64,000 bases of DNA from Rhyzopertha dominica (taxonomy: Eukaryota; Arthropoda; Insecta; Coleoptera; Bostrichidae). The DNA is taken from contig QCXZ01000064.1 in assembly GCA_025024175.1 (NCBI GenBank), positions 37,159,325-37,223,324 on the forward strand, read 5' to 3'. The notes below the pieces were generated by a model. That model made no database searches, was not told the DNA's origin, and saw only the letters and a program-made list of their open reading frames with translations. The position numbers and the translations under genes are program-made. Shown piece after piece: positions 23,168-33,721 of the stretch (position 1 is its first letter; each line of letters starts with the position of its first letter).

Positions 23168-25066
23168 CAGGGTTGGCAAAAAACATGTTTTTTTTAAAAT
23201 TGAACAAAACAGTTTTGTTAATTTAATCATGTTTAAATTGTTTTAAACATGTTTTTTTTTCTTGCTTAGTTAAGAACATGTTTAAAACGTTTTAAACACT
23301 GTTTTAAACATGCACTCTCATGCAAATTACTATGTGTATTAGTGAAAATAAATACGAGTAGATGACGCAAAGTGTAGCAGTTGTCTAAAAATTCCTAGGT
23401 GACTACGATTGCCTGTTGTCATTTGTCATTCGTATTCGATGTGTACGGCGTTTACGCGACAATTTTAGTTATTATGAGCCGTTTTTTCTTTTCTATTTTA
23501 AGCGAAAATCAACTCTGTTATAAAATCCAAACCAATCACATACTGGTTACTGGATGGATTTTAGCTAATATCAACNTTAACAAAGAGAATAAGAACCGAC
23601 CTNGTATGTTTAAAGTTCAACAATTAAAATTACCAGTAGGAGAAAAAATGCAGGGTGGAAGTACTTCGACAGAATTAAGGTGCAAAATAGTACAATGCGA
23701 GCTCGATGCAAGAAGTGCAAAAAAGATATGCTTGCACTAGTAAAAATATTTTATTTCTTGTGTTTATTGTTTTTTATATTCCCAAGTTCTGATAACTATT
23801 TGTTCTATTATGCTAAATATATAATTATCTAGTAAGTGTTGAATGAACGTCTTATTTATTGTTTTGTTGTACTGGACCAGAAATACAAATTTTTATGTTA
23901 TGATAAGGTTAAGATTTTTTTTATTTGTTGTTTTAAAATGTTTGTAATTTATAGCTACAGGAAAAATGTTAAGTTTATTATTAATTTCTATAACTGTTGT
24001 ATCGATAAAAAACTGGGCCTGGTTTTGAATTCAATTCATTTTACTTCCACATCCAACGGATGGAAAGTATTGTATCGCGAAAAAAAATTTCAAAAATTTG
24101 AGCAAAAACAAATTTCTTGTCTGTGTATATGTGGTATTGTTTGTGGACATGATAACTTTCGAAAGACTTAATAGATGAACTTGAATTTGACAAGCGTATA
24201 AATCTCAACTACCCAAAGCGACCTATTATTTGCGGGGTAAGTAGGATACCGGGAAGGAGGCAAAATTGGGGGGGTAACTACCCGTTTTGCAAATTTTTAT
24301 TTTTTTCGTTTTAGTATGTGATTAGTAGTATAACTGCGAGTATTATTAGTTCTTATAAATTTTCGGTGCAGCAAACTGTTTAGAAGATATTAGCAAAAAA
24401 AAGCGTCACCTAAAGAAAACGGTTTTTCCTAAATATCTCCGAATACATTTAATATATTAAAAAAATAAGAATACCATCAGTTTTTCACAAAAAATTTGAC
24501 ATTTTCAAAATACTTCAAAAAACCTATTTTGGACCCTGCTCGTACGATGTTTTTTTAAATTTTGGTATTACATAGAAAATCAAATTTCTGATCAGAAAGC
24601 ACACATTTTTTAAGTTAATAATTTTCAAGTTATTTGGAAAAAACGATTTTAAAAATTTATATATTTTTGCTAATATCACGAGGACTGTTTGTCTTAGAAA
24701 AAATGTGTAGAGAAAAAAATTCCTCAAAAGCTGATTACTAATCGTATAGTATAAAAAATAAGAACGTAAACGTCATTTTGACAATTTGATGTGGAAGTAT
24801 TGATTCAATTTGCAGCGGTTTTTATGCAATTGTAAGGTGACATTATGTAGATATGTAATTACTAATAATCCTGTTTATCTATTTGTGGAGGGTATACTAG
24901 CCTAATAGTAATAATTAATGAATCACATACAATAGTAGTTAAAAAACACTGTTTAAAACAAATGATTTAAACATTTGTTTAAAACTTTGTTTTAAACAGA
25001 AGCGTTGTTTTAAACAAGTTTAAAACATTCTGTTTTAAACATTTTGTTTTAATCATGCCAACCCTG
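23168..25066. mobile_element. hAT element 2, nested, with perfect 8-bp TSD
   Basis: The left terminus CAGGGTTGGCAAAAAACATG and the right terminus, inverted CAGGGTTGGCATGATTAAAA, are flanked by the perfect 8-bp duplication CTGCCGAG (23160-23167 and 25067-25074). The subterminal regions are rich in TGTTTAAAAC-like words in both orientations, likely transposase-binding repeats. The interior has no recognisable transposase (a 113-codon frame at 23399-23740 has no motif), so it is non-autonomous. It sits inside hAT element 1 and contains copy 2 of the TACTTCC repeat. Confidence 0.9.
24042..24826 (+). repeat. TACTTCCACATCC repeat family, copy 2 (empty-site copy)
   Basis: It is collinear with 20713-22066 over its length, sharing the AAAGCGTCAC and CCTAAATATCTCCGAATACA blocks, but lacks the 501-base insertion and a few small segments (for example around 24480). 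It ends with GTGGAAGTATTGATTC and TTTGCAGCGGTTTTT. Confidence 0.85.
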
Positions 25067-25414
25067 CTGCCGAGTTTCGATTCTAGCATCACGATTCTAT
25101 ATGCGCGCAGGGTTGCGTCTCATGATGCTATTGCTTCTTTCTTACGATGCTGCTTGCCGACCTAGCGTTTGGGTGATAGCAAACGATTTTATAAGCGTCT
25201 TGGTGATAGATACACGGGCCAGCAATGGTTGCCGAGTAACGTAAATTTTTCGGGACGACCGGCACAAATATAATTGTAACTAATTATTAATTTCACGGTA
25301 ATATAAAAATGTACTTTAACTTTTTCAAGGTATCTGAACATAGCAAAACATAGAAATACGAAAAAAATAATTTATTTGATTGCCTTTGACTGCAGAGTCG
25401 CCACTGCTCAGAAT

Positions 25415-27218
25415 ATTGTCGTTTGACATATATATGTTGCCTAATATTGTACTGGTTTTAAGTATAAGATCGTTGATTATTGCTGTTTTTGACTTCTCAG
25501 AGTCCATTTATCATAATAAGTCAAGTGGGAGAGCCTGTATGGGATTGAGATTACAAAATTATAACAAGTTTAGATTACTTGAGCGCTCAAGCAAGCTAGT
25601 AAAAAGCTTTACAGCAAAGTAATAACGTTAATTGCGCCTACATGAGTAGAAGAAGCAATCAATCAAGCAAAAGCCATTTAACTCCTCTTGCTGCAGCGAC
25701 AGACAGAGGCATTACCAATATAATGAATTTATTACCCCGAAGACATGCACATGAATGTGCTATAACAATGGCAGTTTTAACTTAAATGTACACAGTGTCA
25801 TCAATCACTGATGAGTGACAGCCCTCAGCGCCACTTCTTGGAAGATGCGATTTTCGAGAGAGACGTTTAATTATCGCCACAGAATTTGCGCACAATATAT
25901 GGTACGATAGATTTAGTACTATGATTTCGTGATAGCGAACCACCATGCTTATTCCTGGCTAGATATTATTTACAAAAGTACGCAAAAAACTTTGAGCAGT
26001 ATGTTAGTACATTTTCCTTCTTTGCCGCTAATCAGTGATGAATAAGAAGAGGTAACCGGCTTGTTATTTTATTAAATGTTATCCTAAATCGTAAGCCTAT
26101 GGTTGTCTTGAATATCTAGTTACAGCTTTGAACTATTAAGCTGTTTTCATTCTAAGTTTGCGTATTCGCCATTTCTTTTATCTTGCGTTTTAAATACATA
26201 CTTGAGGAAAGACAGATTAGCTTTATTATTTTTCAATCTTGCATTCACCTTTATTAGAACAATTTGCCTAAGATCATCAATATATTTATGTTGATGAACT
26301 TCATCGGCAATAACCTAGACTTTATAAGCACTAAATTAAGGGGAGTAAAGGCTAGCAGGTAAATAACGTTTTCTAGCGTAATGAGTTTGAAGTAAGTAAT
26401 AGATATTGCAAGTGTTTGTTAAACTTATAGTAAGACACAGAAATTTATTCCTGGCCCCATGTAGGTCGGCACGTGAAAGTTATGGAGATAACGTAATTGG
26501 CTATCTCTAAGTCTAAGTCATTTGCACTATCAAAGCGAGAATATCCCAGTTATTTCTAAGGCAAAGGGGATAGGAACTAAGGTGATCAGCGATCCTCCAT
26601 AACCAGATGGCTCCTTCCTGCCTATCGTTGTTGATTTTAGTTTGAAACTGCACAGACTGTGTCTTGAACAAATATTATAAATCATTTGCTGATACTAGTG
26701 TATAAATCATTTCTGCCAAAATCGTTAGATACTAAGCAAGAATCAAATATTGAGTAATTTTATTAGATGAACTGTAGGTGATTCGAATTGCTAGTAGGCT
26801 GAAAATGAAAGTGCGATAATATGGTCGTGTTACTGCATAGAAAGCATACACTCTTATGCACTGCAAGACACTGCAAGGGACGGCGGGGAGAATTTACTTG
26901 AGGTGATAAAATTTCGGCTTAAGCCATGGTATACTTGGCCTAATGCTTGAAAAGGATGTACTAAACAAGTCGAAAAATGTTTAAAGGCTAAATTATCTCG
27001 TTGTGGATTCCCTGCAGTTGCAGAATGTTGTGTATTTGGTGCACTTCCAGATGCTATTTGCGATAGAGATCATATTTTTCGTAAATATAAAGCTGTTCCG
27101 TGNTAAGATTAATAAAGCCACGAGTAACAGTGGTAATAAAATACATGTACTGAAGTAAGTTATGGTCATTACAGGCAAGAGTCTGTAGCGGATTAAATTC
27201 TATGAACCTGACGGTGAC
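25415..27218. other. No recognisable gene
   Basis: AT-rich sequence, no supported coding region or repeat landmark. Frames of 60-80 codons here lack motifs. It could be host intergenic or intronic DNA. Confidence 0.45.
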
Positions 27219-27544
27219 TCAACATGTATTTCGTAATGCCACTATCCCTTTAGATACCCTTTCTTTTTTGTAGATTGTACATCTAAAGAAACATGATGGG
27301 CCAATTAAAACATACCCTTTTTCTTGCATCAATATTGCGATCATATTTTTGAAACTCCTATCTGTTATCACATGATATCCTGTAAAAGCTTCTTCATGTC
27401 TCATTCGTCCTTCCACAATAGCCTTCCTTAATGATATTTACTAATGCATTATGTCTACCTGAAATCATATATTTCAGGGTATTTCCGTTTGAATATCGGG
27501 ACCATGTAAGAACTTGATGAACTGCATTACTTGACTTTTGAGTC
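27219..27544 (-). pseudogene. Possible LINE 3'-end coding remnant beside the BEL element
   Basis: On the minus strand the sequence just outside the BEL 3' LTR reads LTWSRYSNGNTLKYMI, GRHNALV.IIKEGY, then, after a frame change, VEGRMR and a further 50 residues. A GxxEGR(R/M)-type basic stretch after a short helical region is common at the C-terminus of non-LTR retrotransposon polyproteins. The match is weak and broken by a frameshift. The corresponding upstream part is not visible on the other side of the BEL element. It could also be an unrelated gene fragment. Confidence 0.3.
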
Positions 27545-27769
27545 TGTCGCGTAGGAGAGCGAATAGTAAGAGCAGGACTTACGTAAGTAGGTTGTAGAAC
27601 AGTGGGACTGCAGGCCAAGGGGTGCAGTACTTGACTTGGTCTTGCTAGCGAAAATGGCACGAGCGCGCACACCACGAAAGATACGATGCAACTGGTTTCT
27701 TCAGGAGAGACAAGGGCAAAATGGTAAACGGAAAAAGGAGCAACAAAAAACTGGATCCAATATCCAACA
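27545..27769 (-). repeat. BEL 3' LTR
   Basis: This is 225 bases; on the minus strand it begins TGTTGGATATTGGATCC and ends GCGACA. It is identical to the 5' LTR except for three substitutions (two at about 27696-27698, one at about 27713). A purine-rich GGTGGGCGG tract lies just outside on the internal side (27770-27785) and is the candidate polypurine tract. Confidence 0.95.
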
Positions 27770-27953
27770 TAACCGCCCACCAATTTTGATAACAAAATTA
27801 AATAATATTTAAATATTAGCGAGTATCGCCATTAAAGAAATAACTATTGAATAAGGTAACTCAAAATTAAAATTTGTATGAAAGAGATAACAAAACTTAA
27901 TTATTAATAACATTTCAAATGGCTATGGCTAAGTGTACACCCCATTTGTCAGG

Positions 27954-30650
27954 CTAATCCTTTGGTAAAGGACTTAGCTTAACAACAGGACGACGAAACA
28001 CACCAGCTTTAGTCTTAACGTCCACTACACGGACAACTTTATCAGAACCCGGATACACACGTTCAACGCGCCCTAAAGGCCAATGCAAAGGAGGTACATT
28101 ATTTTCGTGTATTAATACTAAGTCGCCTTCAACAATATTATTTACGGATTTGGTCCATTTAGATTTCTGTTGAAGAGTATGCAAGTAGTCTTTCCTCCAC
28201 CGGTTCCAAAAACATTGCGTAGATTGTTGAATTAGTTGCCAACGGGACAAGCGGTTCAGTTTAGTGTTAGTTAAATCATACTCCGGAACTTCTAATAAAG
28301 GACCGCCTATAATAAAGTGACCGGGAGTAAGAACATCAAATTCATTTGCATCTGACGAATTTGGACAAAGAGGGCGGCTATTAAGAACAGCTTCGATACG
28401 GCAAAATAATGTAGCGAACTCTTCAAAAGTAAAAGCTTGTGCGCCTACTACTCTTTTAACGTGATACTTAGCGGATTTTATACCACTCTCCCAAATTCCT
28501 CCGAAGTGTGGAGAAGAAGGCGGGATAAATTTCCATTCGATGCCTTGACTGCTTAGAGCATTCGTAATAGTTTCAAAATGTGGAGCAGAGAGGATATAAT
28601 TTTGAACGTCCATTAAATATCTAGTCGCTCCAAGAAAATTTCTACCATTGTCGCTATAAATACAGCGACAGAGGCCTCGACGACTAACAAAACGATTCAA
28701 GGAAGCTAAGAATGCGTCAGTCGACAAATCTGAAACCAGTTCCAAATGAACAGCCTTAGTAGCCATACAAACAAATAACGCTAGATAAGCTTTGGAAATT
28801 TTAGCATTTCTGCGAGTTGATTCTTTGATAGGGAAAGGACCTCCAAAATCTACACCAACATTAAGAAATGGTCGACCCTGACTTACCCTCGAGGAAGGCA
28901 GATTTCCCATGGTGGGATGTAAAGCGGGTGCTTTCTGGCGCAAACAAGTAAGACACCGTCTAAGGCGTTGGCGAATGACACTTCGCGCTGCAATTATCCA
29001 AAAGGTGCGGCACAATAAAGACTGTAGGGTTCTAGGACCAACATGCAAGTAAGACCGATGATAATAGTCAATTATCAAGTGACTTAAGTGACTATGTTTA
29101 GGAAGCAGAATAGGATGCTTCGCAGAGTATGGGAGAGAAGAATTTTGAAGTCTTCCACCGACCCGCCATATGCCTAATGTGTCTCTGGAGGGGCTTAAAG
29201 AAGATAGAGATTTCGAAAATTTGGTAGCAGCAGTTGCATCAAAATAAACCCCCTGTGTATGTTTAACCCAGTACATAAGAGCGTTCTGAACTTCAACACA
29301 CGACAAAATGGCACTGGATTGACGACTCAAAGGTTTCCTGCAATTGTTAATGAAACGAAGGCACCATGCAGTGATTCTTTGCAGGGAATGAAGGTCTGAA
29401 AAACGCTGCAAAACTTCACTTTCTTCAGTCCTCACAGTTACTGTTGAGATCAACGAATGGACGGGCTTTCGTTCGGGAATATTATCAGAAGCAACAGGAA
29501 CGTTTTCTGAAATTGGCCATTCTGTGCAAGGAAGCTTAAGCCACGGAGGGCCAGTCCACCAAAGATCGCATGAACTGATATTCGAAGGCAGCAGTCCTCT
29601 GCATGCCAAATCGGCAGGATTTTCATCAGATGAAACATGATGCCATAGATTAGGCTCGAGAATATCGTGGATTTGGACCACGCGATTAGATACAAACGTT
29701 TTAAGAAGATGGGGTGCGGTGCAAAGCCATGAGAGAACTATAGTAGAATCAGTCCAGGCTGAAATTTTCGGTTTGACTGGAAAGCATTCTCCGAGAGAGC
29801 TTAAAAGAAATTTAAAAGTTTTAGCTAAAAGAAGAGCTCCACATAGCTCTAGTCGAGGGATAGACAACGGCTTTATGGGAGCAACCTTAGACTTAGCGAT
29901 TAGAAGTCTAATTTTGGGTTCAGCATTTAAAAAAAAAACACATAGGTATACAACAGCTGCGTAACCTCTTTCGCTGGCATCAGAAAATCCGACAAGATGA
30001 TAATCTATGCCATCACTAGCAAATATATAACGAGGTATCTTAACATGTCTCAATAAAGGTAAGCTCGTGCTAAAAGAAATCCATACCTGTTGAATATCCA
30101 GAGGGAGGACAGAATCCCATTCAAGACAACGCTTCCAAAGCTCTTGCATTAAAGATTTAGCATGAAAAATAACTGGAGAAATCCAGCCAAGGGGATCGTA
30201 TAATCGGGCAATACAAGATAACACTGACCTTTTAGTATGATTGCACTCGAAAGGTGCAGTATGGTAAGAAAACGAGTCACTGTTAGGATCCCAATAGACG
30301 CCGAGTAATTTCAAGGAAATCTCAACTTCAGGGGAAAAGAAGGGCTGCATATCACACTTATCTGGAGGTAGATGGTCAAGCAAGCTAGTGTTATTACTGG
30401 CCCATTTTGCCAGTTCGAAACCTCCTAGCTCTAATAGCCTAATTAGATCAGCCTGTAATTTTAAAGCGTCTTCCACAGAAGATGAGCCCGCCAAGATGTC
30501 GTCAATATACGTACAATTCGCAATTAGTTTGGAAGCTTCTGGAAAGTGCAAACCTTCATCTTTCACTAATTGCTGCAAGGTGCGGATAGCTAAATAGGGT
30601 GATGAAGACACTCCATAAGTTACGGTTAAGAGTTCAAATTCTTTGACAGT
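27954..30650 (-). CDS. BEL/Pao pol, 3' part: RT palm, RNase H, integrase
   Basis: This long open frame (885 codons from the first Met at 30611) carries the second half of the BEL polyprotein. The RT catalytic block is TYIDDILAG (about residue 35). The KRSVLSCIARLYDPLGWISP linker signature of BEL/Pao follows at about 125. RNase H shows FSDASERGYAA, PRLELCGALL and AWTDSTIVLSWL (210-300). The integrase has an HHCC-like zinc region around 500-560 and a DDE core with GVDFGGPF, YSDNGRNF and FGGIWESG (about 590-710). The last part, with LVLIHENNVPPLHWPLGRV, is the DUF5641-type C-terminus. All catalytic acids are visible, so this part looks functional. The frame is open upstream of the first Met; the upstream pol ORF runs into it after a one-base shift, so translation would not naturally start here. 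Confidence 0.95.
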   Translation of the reverse strand, partial: TVKEFELLTVTYGVSSSPYLAIRTLQQLVKDEGLHFPEASKLIANCTYIDDILAGSSSVEDALKLQADLIRLLELGGFELAKWASNNTSLLDHLPPDKCDMQPFFSPEVEISLKLLGVYWDPNSDSFSYHTAPFECNHTKRSVLSCIARLYDPLGWISPVIFHAKSLMQELWKRCLEWDSVLPLDIQQVWISFSTSLPLLRHVKIPRYIFASDGIDYHLVGFSDASERGYAAVVYLCVFFLNAEPKIRLLIAKSKVAPIKPLSIPRLELCGALLLAKTFKFLLSSLGECFPVKPKISAWTDSTIVLSWLCTAPHLLKTFVSNRVVQIHDILEPNLWHHVSSDENPADLACRGLLPSNISSCDLWWTGPPWLKLPCTEWPISENVPVASDNIPERKPVHSLISTVTVRTEESEVLQRFSDLHSLQRITAWCLRFINNCRKPLSRQSSAILSCVEVQNALMYWVKHTQGVYFDATAATKFSKSLSSLSPSRDTLGIWRVGGRLQNSSLPYSAKHPILLPKHSHLSHLIIDYYHRSYLHVGPRTLQSLLCRTFWIIAARSVIRQRLRRCLTCLRQKAPALHPTMGNLPSSRVSQGRPFLNVGVDFGGPFPIKESTRRNAKISKAYLALFVCMATKAVHLELVSDLSTDAFLASLNRFVSRRGLCRCIYSDNGRNFLGATRYLMDVQNYILSAPHFETITNALSSQGIEWKFIPPSSPHFGGIWESGIKSAKYHVKRVVGAQAFTFEEFATLFCRIEAVLNSRPLCPNSSDANEFDVLTPGHFIIGGPLLEVPEYDLTNTKLNRLSRWQLIQQSTQCFWNRWRKDYLHTLQQKSKWTKSVNNIVEGDLVLIHENNVPPLHWPLGRVERVYPGSDKVVRVVDVKTKAGVFRRPVVKLSPLPKD

Positions 30651-31558
30651 TACATTTGGAGAGGGTCTCCAGAGGATATGCTGAATTTTCTATGTTCTGG
30701 TAACACTAGAATCTGACGATACATTTTAGTTATATCGCACACAAAAACTATCGGATGAATTCTAAAGCTACAGAGAATAGAAGCGAGGTTCGGTTGTAGC
30801 TTAGGACCAGCATACAACAAGTCATTAAGAGATTGATTGGATAGCGTTTTTGAAGAGGCATTAAAAACTACCCGAATTTTAGTTTTGTTGCCAGCAGTTT
30901 TAAAAACCGCGTGATGTGGAATATAATTAGTGCTAGGACTGAAAGTACCAGAAGAAATAGACTTCATGTGTCCCAAAGATTCATATTCCGACAAAAATGT
31001 ATTATAGGACTGGAAGAGGTCAGGGTCACGCTTAAAACGTCGTTCTAGAGAGTTTAAAGAAGAGCTGGCGATTGATAACGACTCACCCAGGAGGGAAGCA
31101 TCATCCTTAAACATAAGAGGAACAACATAACGGCCCGTATCATCACGTTGATGCAAGCATTGATACATTTTCTCACAAATAAGATCACAAGGATCAACAG
31201 GTGGTTCAGAGAGCACTTCCTCCACTTCCCAGAATTGCTTCATAATGGTTTCGAGAGAATACGGTTCTGTGGCAACCCCACAATAACTAGAAGATGGAAG
31301 CGAATAATCATTAGGAACTTTACCCATAATGACGTAACCAAAGATACTATTAAGAGCGATGGGTGTGCCTTGAGAAGAGGCAAACCGCCCACCGTCAAAT
31401 ATGTAGGGAAAAACATCAGCCCCAAGTAGAACCTCAATGCGTCCAGGTTTCTCAAAATCAGGGTCAGCTAGAATAAGTTGATCAAATTCCTCGTGCAATA
31501 AATTAGATCCCTGGACAGACGGTGTATAAGTAGTGATTTTTTGGCAACACGACAGCAT
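30650..31558 (-). CDS. BEL/Pao pol, 5' part: protease end and RT fingers
   Basis: The 302-codon frame overlaps the gag frame by 56 bases. It begins in the protease C-terminus (LADPDFEKPGRIEVLLGADV at about residue 30) and continues into the RT N-terminal half. That half shows GHMKSISSGTFSPSTNYIPH (about 195), VFNASSKTLSNQSLNDLLYA (about 230) and FVCDITKMYRQILV with the first catalytic Asp (about 275). It ends prematurely after HRKF because of a one-base shift; the matching residues resume in the neighbouring frame. BEL elements normally encode one continuous polyprotein, so this break is either mutation or sequencing error. Confidence 0.93.
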   Translation of the reverse strand: MLSCCQKITTYTPSVQGSNLLHEEFDQLILADPDFEKPGRIEVLLGADVFPYIFDGGRFASSQGTPIALNSIFGYVIMGKVPNDYSLPSSSYCGVATEPYSLETIMKQFWEVEEVLSEPPVDPCDLICEKMYQCLHQRDDTGRYVVPLMFKDDASLLGESLSIASSSLNSLERRFKRDPDLFQSYNTFLSEYESLGHMKSISSGTFSPSTNYIPHHAVFKTAGNKTKIRVVFNASSKTLSNQSLNDLLYAGPKLQPNLASILCSFRIHPIVFVCDITKMYRQILVLPEHRKFSISSGDPLQM

Positions 31559-33092
31559 CAGTATGTAGAATCGGTTGCGAAGTATTGTAAGGTTTGATCG
31601 TTAAAGAAATCAAACCTGTGGAAGAAGAATTCACAGAACCCCCAATACCAGTAATAGGGCAATGACACCTCTGCACAGGAAAATGCAGACGTCGACTAAA
31701 TGAACGGGTCACGAGCGAGATCTGAGAACCAGAATCAATCAAAGTTCTGGCTTTGTGATATTGACCATTGCTATCCAAAATCAGTACGCAGGCAGTACCT
31801 AAAAGAGTTGTGGTAGACTTGGTCGATATGGAATGACATATTGGAGCTATAGAATGACTATTAGCACTAGACGTAGAAGGTTCTACAGAATCGGGAGCTG
31901 GCTTTGGCTTATTTTGTTCCGTGTGTAGTAATGTATGATGTCGATGACCGCACAAAAAACACGATGCTTTCGAGGGACAAGCTGAAGAAGGGTGACCTCC
32001 TTTTAAACAATTACAGCAAAGTTTGGCAGATTTAGAGAAATTGAGCCGATCTAAAGCAGATAAGGAACGAAAATCAGAACATTTATAGATGGTATGCTCA
32101 TTTTTTTTGCAATATGGACACAATTTTGCTAAGGCAGTAAGAATAGCCTTTTTTGGAACAAAGTTCGGAGACCATGATGATTTAGCATGAATAGATTTAT
32201 TAAGATTAACGTTTTTACTAACGCAAGTCGAATTAGCTTGTGTCAGGGAAGCTGCTCGCACTTGTTTGTCAATGAACTCCATTAAAGTATTGAACGTTGG
32301 CAAAGTAGGACCATCATTTTCAGTTTCAAAGTTTTTCCGCGTATTTGAATCCAAACATCTCAAAGCGATATGTAATAAAACAAAATCGTCTAAATTATTC
32401 ACTGATACTGCTTTAATAGCATTAAAATTCTCCGAAAACGTTTCATGAAACTTGCTGAGTTGTTCAAACCCATCAATTTGCAAAGGCTTAAAACTGAGCA
32501 TCTGATCTAAGTAACACGCAAGTTGCAATCTTTTGTTTTCATACTTCTTAACAAGAGCTTCAAAAACAACTGTATAATTAGCTTCATTTAACGGAAGGCT
32601 ACGAACTATAGTAGCAGCAGGACCTGAAACTACTGAGTGCAAATAATGAAACTTATCTACATTATTTAAACTACGGTTTTCATGAATTAAACTTTTATAA
32701 GTGCCATAGAATGTAGGCCAGGATTTAATATTACCGTCAAAAGGCACTAGTGAAATTTTAGGCAGTTTAGGATTAGGGCACTTAGAAGTGGTAGATTCCA
32801 AGTTCTCGTTCTTCAAAATTTTTTCTGCATTTGATTGAATTTCAAAGTAAATGTCATCTGCGGAAGCACCAGATATATCAACATTTAACTTAACCTGGAG
32901 AGCCATAATCTTTGCTTGAATATCCTCAAATTCATTATAACTATCGTCGATTTTTGCAAATCGTACCTTGAACGATAAAACTTTAGACGGATCAGTAAGT
33001 GCTGATTTGGACGCGTCAAGTAAATTTTGCAGCCGCAAATAAAGTCGTTCTCTGCGGTTTATTAAAATTTTCAGATCGGCCTCGAAAGCCAT
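31503..33092 (-). CDS. BEL/Pao gag and protease N-terminus
   Basis: This 529-codon frame starts at the first Met after the leader. Residues 1-100 form a charged helical region. Residues 110-270 match the DUF1759 gag domain (VPFDGNIKSWPTFYGTYKSL). Two CX2CX4HX4C zinc knuckles follow at about 330-345 (CPYCKKNEHTIYKC) and 360-375 (CNCLKGGHPSSAC), then a shorter CFLCGHRHH motif. The aspartic protease active site LIDSGSQISLV lies at about 455. The frame is cut off after VVLPK by a one-base excess in an A6 run (31537-31542 on the plus strand); the protease continues in the adjacent frame. The gag protein would form the capsid of retrotransposon particles. Confidence 0.95.
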   Translation of the reverse strand: MAFEADLKILINRRERLYLRLQNLLDASKSALTDPSKVLSFKVRFAKIDDSYNEFEDIQAKIMALQVKLNVDISGASADDIYFEIQSNAEKILKNENLESTTSKCPNPKLPKISLVPFDGNIKSWPTFYGTYKSLIHENRSLNNVDKFHYLHSVVSGPAATIVRSLPLNEANYTVVFEALVKKYENKRLQLACYLDQMLSFKPLQIDGFEQLSKFHETFSENFNAIKAVSVNNLDDFVLLHIALRCLDSNTRKNFETENDGPTLPTFNTLMEFIDKQVRAASLTQANSTCVSKNVNLNKSIHAKSSWSPNFVPKKAILTALAKLCPYCKKNEHTIYKCSDFRSLSALDRLNFSKSAKLCCNCLKGGHPSSACPSKASCFLCGHRHHTLLHTEQNKPKPAPDSVEPSTSSANSHSIAPICHSISTKSTTTLLGTACVLILDSNGQYHKARTLIDSGSQISLVTRSFSRRLHFPVQRCHCPITGIGGSVNSSSTGLISLTIKPYNTSQPILHTDAVVLPKNHYLYTVCPGI

Positions 33093-33479
33093 TGCAATAT
33101 TTAATGAACTGATGATAATCAGAACAAAATTGTTATTAACAATGCTCCGATATATATCTCTGTTGAAAGTGTGTATTCAAAGCAACATTTCTAAATGCAG
33201 CACAATAAACAAGTAAGAAAACGCATTCCACACTATCGCACAAGAAACGACAGTGTTGGAGACGAAAATAAATGAACAAAAACTACTGTAGATAAGCAGG
33301 TGTGTTTCTCAGTAAAATGAAGCAAATACGTATAGATATTCAAGAATTACTTGCACGTAATTACGCGAGGGCGTACAATTAGCAAGCAGTAGATAAATTA
33401 TCATAAGTGATAGATAAGTTTTGAACAGAGGCTTTATAGCCCTTATGTTTAGATGAACAGTAGGCACTGTAAATGCGGA

Positions 33480-33496
33480 CCGAAGGACCAGAATTA
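33480..33496 (-). other. Candidate primer-binding site
   Basis: Directly inside the 5' LTR, after a short TAATTC spacer, the minus strand reads TGGTCCTTCGGTCCGC. A TGG start just downstream of the LTR is what a tRNA 3'-CCA end would pair with. I cannot name the tRNA with confidence. Confidence 0.5.
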
Positions 33497-33721
33497 TGTC
33501 GCGTAGGAGAGCGAATAGTAAGAGCAGGACTTACGTAAGTAGGTTGTAGAACAGTGGGACTGCAGGCCAAGGGGTGCAGTACTTGACTTGGTCTTGCTAG
33601 CGAAAATGGCACGAGCGCGCACACCACGAAAGATATGGTGCAACTGGTTTCTTCAGGGGAGACAAGGGCAAAATGGTAAACGGAAAAAGGAGCAACAAAA
33701 AACTGGATCCAATATCCAACA
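33497..33721 (-). repeat. BEL 5' LTR
   Basis: This is 225 bases, TG...CA, and directly repeats 27545-27769 with three substitutions. It would carry the element's promoter; no clear TATA box can be assigned. Confidence 0.95.

Larger units (their letters stand above)
20270..25406. mobile_element. hAT element 1 (outer member of a nest), ~5.1 kb
   Basis: The left end CAGTGGCAGCTCGTGG (20270) and the right end, the inverted CAGTGGCGACTCTG (ending 25406), form hAT-like termini. They are flanked by CTTAGAAT (20262-20269) and CTCAGAAT (25407-25414), an 8-bp duplication with one mismatch. The 8-bp TSD fitting nTnnnnAn is characteristic of hAT. The inner DNA is mostly later insertions; no BED finger or hAT dimerisation motif is readable, so it is a dead or non-autonomous copy. 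Termini resemble the elements at 34467 and 54060. Confidence 0.72.
27545..33721 (-). mobile_element. BEL/Pao LTR retrotransposon, near complete, 6177 bp
   Basis: Two 225-base direct repeats with TG...CA ends flank gag, protease, RT, RNase H and integrase in the order typical of BEL/Pao, all on the minus strand. The LTRs differ at 3 of 225 sites, so the insertion is recent. Coding is split into three frames by two one-base length changes. One is in a six-base homopolymer at about 31537-31542 and the other is near 30688 in an AAAATTC context. Both could be sequencing errors or genuine lesions. The outer flanks share only GTC, not a clear 4-6-base duplication, so one end may be recombined. Confidence 0.95.

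Noticed and set aside
29719..30597. Plus-strand frames inside the BEL pol region
   Set aside because: They lie antisense to an 885-codon frame with clear RT, RNase H and integrase motifs; they are shadows.
31530..31545. Programmed -1 frameshift at the A-rich heptamer between gag and pol of the BEL element
   Set aside because: The slippery-looking run is present, but pol continues in the +1 phase, not the -1 phase. A one-base length change explains it better.
27545..33721. The BEL element considered as an integrated infectious virus
   Set aside because: Only gag and pol domains are present and no envelope gene is visible; it is an ordinary LTR retrotransposon.
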